Shown here in pieces: positions 59,235-63,901 of a DNA stretch of 63,901 nucleotides (the stretch's first letter is position 1; every line of letters begins with the position of its first letter). The notes beneath the pieces were generated by a model. That model did no database searches. It saw nothing but the letters and a program-made list of their open reading frames with translations, and was not told the DNA's origin. The position numbers and the translations under genes are program-made. The DNA is from Russula earlei (taxonomy: Eukaryota > Basidiomycota > Agaricomycetes > Russulales > Russulaceae), in assembly GCA_025769875.1 (NCBI GenBank), contig JAGFNK010000304.1, positions 1-63,901 of the forward strand, in the 5' to 3' direction.

Positions 59235-60562
59235 ACCATCTCCCAACCCCTGGGGGGGTCATCTGCTCCACACAGATGAGTTGGATCGGACTGGCCAAGC
59301 TGGGAGTCGAAGGTCGCTGTTGTCCTGTCATCGGTTTGGCGGCACTGGCCCGTCCACTTCAACTGGTGAAGATCTGGCCTATCGATCATGGCGATGCCGA
59401 TCGCTGGGTTCTTGACAGGGTATCTCCAACGCAGTTGGTTACCTTGTTAGACATGTATTCTTGAGGATGATGATATGTTTTGAAACAATCAACGACAACT
59501 GATGCAGCCTGACAGCCCTATATTGAACAACGTTCCTTCTCTCGTGGAAAGTGAAAGTGCGCGCCGTCAAAGTCGGACTCAGTGAGCTGTCGACAGAGGG
59601 TCTGAACTGAAAAGGCTGAGAGGTAAGACTTTTCAGCTGGATCTGTAGGTACGCGGGAGAGGGCGAAATGCGGGGGACGCGCAAGCGTTGAGGTATCTTC
59701 GACTTGCGGAGGCGCTCAAGGCGGCAAGGAGCTTGCTATCGACAGGGACGAGGAGGAAGGTGAGGGCAGTGAGGGCTTGGTGATGACGGGAGAAAAAGAT
59801 CCGATTCATGGCTTTCTGAGAGCCTGTGTGACGCGGTCTCAAACTGCCCGGCGGTGGCGCCACACGGTGGGGCCGCGTGGGCATTCATGACTTGGTTGTT
59901 GGCAATCGACGCATAGTCCATGCCCGCGCTCGTGGGTACAACGATGAAGGGAACTCGCGCAGGCTCTATCTTGGACGTGTTCCGGGCAGGTCCATTTCCT
60001 TCTTCTTGGACAATGAGGTTGCTGATCGACGTTGTTGTGTCTCGGTCGAGCATGTTCCAGACGGTGGAGATCAGGTCTCGCGCACAGACCTGGGGCACAG
60101 TGTACTAGCGCGGGGCAAGCTTGACGCCAGCGATGGCGATGGCGTGGTGTTCAGTGAGGGCGCGCAAATATTGCTGTGTAACGCCTTAGGGAGAATAGAG
60201 GTAAAAATTGGCAAAGCTCGTGCATGAATAGAAAGAAACGTGCTCAGCAGTAATGGGGTCCATGGATTGTGGTGGTGAAGACGAATGGTGCATTCTGGGG
60301 CTCAAGCGCGCTATTATTCACATCTCCAACTGTCGTCGAGTCCACAGCCGCCTGGCCCCATACTCGACGCTTTGGTTCTGAAACCCAAACGCAGCATTGA
60401 CAAAGCGGTCGTTTTTATCGCGCGAAGACACCTCGGTACCATGCGCTTCTACGAAACACCTAACGATCGATTTTTAGAACCAATTTTTTGCTGGTAGTAT
60501 GATTTAGATACGGTCATGCGCCTCCTCGAATGTTAAGTCGTGGGGACCATTAGAGCCTTTAC
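59235..60562. repeat. Duplicated segment, copy 2 (about 1.3 kb)
   Basis: It is a diverged copy of 50340-51685 in the same orientation. Minus-strand coding-like pieces correspond: FIVVPTSAGMDYASIANN (about 59900-59950), then RDLISTVWNMLDRD (about 60035-60080). Copy 2 lacks several short stretches present in copy 1. Its left edge truncates the FunK1 fragment, and its right edge adjoins the 153-bp tandem array. Confidence 0.75.
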
Positions 60563-60599
60563 TGTCGTTTTCACGTGACCTTGCACTTGCCATTTTTGG

Positions 60600-61180
60600 A
60601 TGTCATTTTGAGTGCGAAAATAAAACTGCTATATCTCAACAGTTTCTCAACAGATTGCCTTGAAACTTTGACAGTAGAACCTTATATGTTGTATCTAGGT
60701 GCAGCTGAAATATGGGAGCCTAATATTTAGTTCTTGAAATGTCGATTTTCGGGTGGTGACATGAGTGCAAAACTTTGAACTGCCATATCTCAACTGTTTC
60801 TGAACCAATTGACTTGAAACTTCGACAGTGGGATCCCATGTACTGTATCTAGGTGCAGCCCAAGAGTTGGGGTCTGATTCTTAGTTTTTGAAGTTTCGGT
60901 TTTTGGGTGTGATCTGAGTTCGAAATTTCGATCTGCCATATCTCAACCATTTCTCAATAGATTGCCTTGAAATGTGGACAGTGGGACCTTATATACTGTA
61001 TCTAGGTGCAGCAAAAATATGGGAGCCTAATATTCAGTTTTTGAAGTTTCGATTTTTGGGTGCCGAGCTGTGTGCGAAATTTCGTACTGCCATGTCTCAA
61101 CCATTTCTCAATGGATTGTCTTGAAAACTTGGACAGTGGAACCTCATGCACTGTAGCTAGATGTTTCACTCGTTGGATGT
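60600..61180. repeat. 153-bp tandem repeat, about four copies
   Basis: The phrase TGCYATATCTCAAC recurs at 60628, 60781, 60934 and (as TGCCATGTCTCAAC) 61088, periods 153, 153 and 154. Each unit also contains GACAGTRGRACC and CTGTATCTAGGTGCAGC (or variants) and TTTTGGGTG near its end. Identity is roughly 80 percent by eye. No open frame spans the array. Copies 1 and 3 share an AAATATGGGAGCCTAATATT block not present in copy 2, suggesting alternating unit types. Confidence 0.9.
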
Positions 61181-62057
61181 TCACATTTTGGGGTGCCAAC
61201 CCCAAGTATGATAATATTACATTATCCCTACAGCTGAATCCATCCATGATATGATATGACTATTACAACTGTACCACGCGAGAAGGGCACACTTAAGTTC
61301 ATGGGGCTGGACAAGGACTGAGGGAAGAGTGAAAGAGACAAAATTGAAATGATGATGCGAGGCGTGCGTCGAGGCAGCAATAGGCATTGGCACGGGTACA
61401 TGTGTGTGTAGCTTCTTCAGTGAGTCTTCGGCCTCGCGCGCGTGTGGTCACATTGTCGCAAAGGGGGGTGTGCACGTTCTGAGGTGTTGCCATGCGTTGG
61501 AACGCAGGCACAGTGCGGGGAAGCAGGAGGGAGGAGTGTGCTTGCGTCGTGTGTCAAATGTGTCGTCGCGATGTGGTGTTGCCAGGCGTCGGCCGTGTTG
61601 CTGATATTGGTGCTGCTGCTGTTGTTGTTGTTGTTGATCCTGGTGCTGCTGTCATGGCAGAGGCTGAGGCGTGGTTGTTTGAGGCAATGGGGTGGCGAGA
61701 GGCAAGGGCGTAGGTGATGGTGTTATGGAAAGGCGTGAGCATCTGAGGGGGTGACTTGCGTGTTGCTCATGCTGTCATCATATGGGCGCGGCGACGAGGT
61801 CTTCGCCACTGCAGGTGATGGCAGCGCTCGTGGGTGAGGTTGTACGTATGGATGGGGATGCGGTGGAAGGGGAGGAGTGGTGCGGCGTGGTGCTTGCATC
61901 GGCGACTTCTCCTGTGGCGACATCGTGGTGGTGGCTGGTGATCTTTCTGCGGGGCGGCGTCGAGGTAATGATGGGCGATGCTGGACGTGCGGGAACTGCA
62001 GGGACGACAGGAGCGGGCGATGTGAAGGCGTGACATTTTGGCAACCATACCCGCTGT
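61181..62057. other. Intergenic region with a TGC/TTG trinucleotide run
   Basis: A (TGC)n(TTG)n microsatellite lies at about 61610-61636. Overlapping open frames on both strands are compositional and carry no domain. The right end (62041-62057) belongs to the inverted repeat that continues after the solo LTR. Confidence 0.45.
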
Positions 62058-63009
62058 TGTCAAGACTCACTGTTGAACTATCCAGTTCAAGAGCGAGGGA
62101 TAAGCTCGAAGACGAGTCGATAGACGTCCAAGACGGCGTGGGCAAGAAGTAGAGTCCAGAGTACCAGAGAGGTATTGTTACTGTGAGAGTCGAGCAATCA
62201 CGCAGGGAAGAGGCCAGGGTAGTCACAAGGGGATGGTCCTTAAAGGAGTATCCCAGGGATGGAGAGTGCCGTAAACAAATGGACAGTCTGAGGACTGTCC
62301 GCTACTTTATTGAGCGCTTATATACTACAAGAGAACTGCTAAATAGAGTACAAGTCATAACCTTGTTATCAAGCACAATAGAGTGATGAGTAAGAAGTCA
62401 GAGGACGCTTACTGAGCATGCTCAGTCATGCTCAGTAAGCTGCTGTGTAAGAAGGCTCTTCTTGATGAGTAAGAGCTTCCATTGTCCACGTGTTCACTGC
62501 TTTAGTGCACGTGCAAGCACCTGATTCATTTCCTGTTAGTTAGTTTAGGGCCAGTCGTTTGAGGACTTGTAGTTTGGTTAGGGAATAGTGTCGTTTTATA
62601 AGGCCCTTATATAGTTTTATTAGGGTCCTTAGAGTCGACCCTAATACTTCTATTAAGGTCCTTAGTATTGCCTTATAGTTCGTTCTATAGTTATTAGAGT
62701 TGGTCTAATAACACGTTGTAGGACCTTTGATACTAGGTTAGTGCCTATTGTAGAGCTCCTAGGGTCGTTCCAAAGGGTCCTTAGGAAGGCCCTAATATTG
62801 TCTTTTGTTGCTAGAAGGGTTGCCTTTAAGTGGGGCTTGCTGTATGTCGATTGTGCCGAGAATCGCTCGCGCAACAATGCATGCGCGATATTGTGGACAC
62901 CTCTACTCACCCCTTTTGCTCGTGTGAACAGGGTGACACCATAGAGGCTGGGTTTCCTCCTATAAGGAAGGGTCCTTCAAGGGTCCTCTCCGGAGAATGG
63001 TTCATGACA
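62058..63009 (-). repeat. Solo LTR (family S), 952 bp, TSD GCTGT
   Basis: On the plus strand it starts TGTCAAGACTCACTG and ends GGTTCATGACA. It is flanked by GCTGT (62053-62057, 63010-63014). It is closely similar to 38481-39441, with a small deletion, and CpG-rich. It sits inside the left arm of the Nudix-flanking inverted repeat. Confidence 0.95.
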
Positions 63010-63236
63010 GCTGTTACGGGGCAGGGTGGGGAACGCGGCGGCGTGGGTTTTGCCTGGAGTCACGTAGAAGTGTGGCTGTGTGTGCGCATACGTTGGGCAG
63101 CAGAGAGGTGATGTCGTGCCGGGCGGGAGAGCGGGTAAACGTGCGCATGCACCGAGGGGGTCCAGGGGGCGTGATCCATTCGTCGTGAAGGGAAGTAGGA
63201 TGTTCACATCCTCAGAAAGCGCCGAAGAGTGTCCTG
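63010..63236. repeat. Left arm of a large inverted repeat around a Nudix exon
   Basis: It is the reverse complement of 63668-63894 at roughly 90 percent identity: GTTACGGGGCAGGGTGGGGA at 63013 pairs with TCCCCACCCTGCCCCGTAAC near 63872, and AGGATGTTCACATCCTCAGA pairs with TCTGAGGATGTGAACATCCT. The arm also continues left of the solo LTR (CCATACCCGCTG at 62045-62056 pairs with CAGCAGGTATGG at 63890-63901), so the LTR inserted into it and the right arm runs past the window end. Confidence 0.9.
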
Positions 63237-63429
63237 CTGGTGAGAAGGGACGAGCTATAAGAAAAGCACCAGGAGACCTATGTAGGAATAAGTCGGATCG
63301 CTTGTCTCTCTCTTGTTTTCCTATCTGTAGTCTCATATTCGCAATCGCGGTTCCGGATTTTTGCTTGTGCATGCTAGCACTTGGAGTGCTTACTCGCACA
63401 TTCTCACGCTATTTGAATCTACGTATTGC

Positions 63430-63701
63430 TTATCCAAGTGGTGGTGACATCGTGCACGTACCTTTGGCTGATCCCACCCCCAGTCCGTATCACCCAGGTC
63501 TCTCCTGGAGGCAACCGCAACAGGAAGCAGGATGATTTGTATCAAATGACGGCAATCCGGGAGACCTTTGAAGAGACAGGTCTACTTCTTGCATCCTCAA
63601 CATCGGAGTCCAAGGCACCTCTGAGCGACGTCGCTGTGGACATGTCGCGCTTGTCCCTTCTCACCAGCAGGGACACTCTTCGGCACTTTCTGAGGATGTG
63701 A
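63430..63701 (+). CDS. Nudix hydrolase fragment (NUDT19-like), partial
   Basis: The plus-strand frame reads RITQVSPGGNRNRKQDDL and then QMTAIRETFEETGLLLASS, containing the Nudix box pattern G-x5-E-like region with RE-x2-EE-x-G intact (REtFEETG). Nudix enzymes hydrolyse nucleoside diphosphates linked to other groups such as CoA, NADH or capped nucleotides. The GG-xxx-KQDDxxQMTAIRETFEETGLLL context resembles NUDT19-type enzymes. Upstream exons and the continuation are not resolved. After SRDTLRHFL a neighbouring frame gives SEDVNILLPFT, which looks like the natural continuation and lies in the right inverted arm. The same segment occurs inverted in the left arm. Probably a rearranged gene. Confidence 0.65.
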
Positions 63702-63901
63702 ACATCCTACTTCCCTTCACGATGAATGATCACGCCCCCTGGACCCCCTCGGTGCGTGCGCACATTTACCCGCTCTCCCGCCCGGCATGACATCACCTCT
63801 CTGCTGCCCAACATATGCGCACCACAGCCACGCTTCTACGCAACTCCAGGCAAAACCCACGCCACCGCGTTCCCCACCCTGCCCCGTAACAGCAGGTATG
63901 G
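63668..63901. repeat. Right arm of the large inverted repeat, continuing beyond the window
   Basis: It is the reverse complement of 63010-63236 and, past the LTR, of 62045-62057. The match is still perfect at the last base of the window, so the true arm length is unknown. Confidence 0.88.

Overview
The window reads as a filamentous basidiomycete (Agaricomycetes) chromosome segment. The coding genes have many short GT-AG introns of about 45-70 nt. They encode an SRPK-type kinase, a Goodbye-NACHT-ankyrin STAND receptor, FunK1-like kinase fragments, a HID1-like protein and a chromodomain protein. The repeats include Copia and chromovirus-type Gypsy elements, hAT elements and a Plavaka (CACTA-like) transposase relic. 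No bacterial signals were seen. Gene models below were made by hand from splice motifs and reading-frame continuity, not from transcripts.

Layout. 1-14,030 is a transposon graveyard: old CpG-free solo LTRs, two partial hAT elements with perfect 8-bp target duplications, a nearly intact Copia element with identical LTRs (3108-7902), and a four-insertion nest of LTRs (9882-13069). 14,030-28,000 is gene-bearing: a Ser/Thr kinase (-), an SRPK kinase (-), a proline-rich coiled-coil protein (+), a 1-kb inverted repeat, and an atypical fungal kinase (+). 28,100-42,724 is again repeat-rich: a ~305-bp tandem array, a Plavaka relic, a truncated chromodomain Gypsy element, and a second Copia element (35,915-42,724) whose polyprotein is split by a solo LTR.

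43,496-48,749 is a large NLR-like gene with 22 near-identical ankyrin repeats. 48,750-63,901 holds a duplicated ~1.3-kb segment, FunK1 fragments, a RAD57/XRCC3-like recombinase paralog, a 5'-truncated HID1-like gene, a chromodomain gene with a 7-nt microexon, a 153-bp tandem array, another solo LTR, and a Nudix exon flanked by large inverted repeats that run off the window.

The strongest cross-cutting signal is loss of CpG in old repeat copies, with about 2.3 kb holding no CG at all, beside CpG-rich young copies of the same LTR family. This fits repeat-targeted cytosine methylation and deamination. The most distinctive single observations are the homogenised ankyrin array of the NLR gene and the Copia primer-binding site matching the anticodon arm of an elongator tRNA-Met rather than the initiator.
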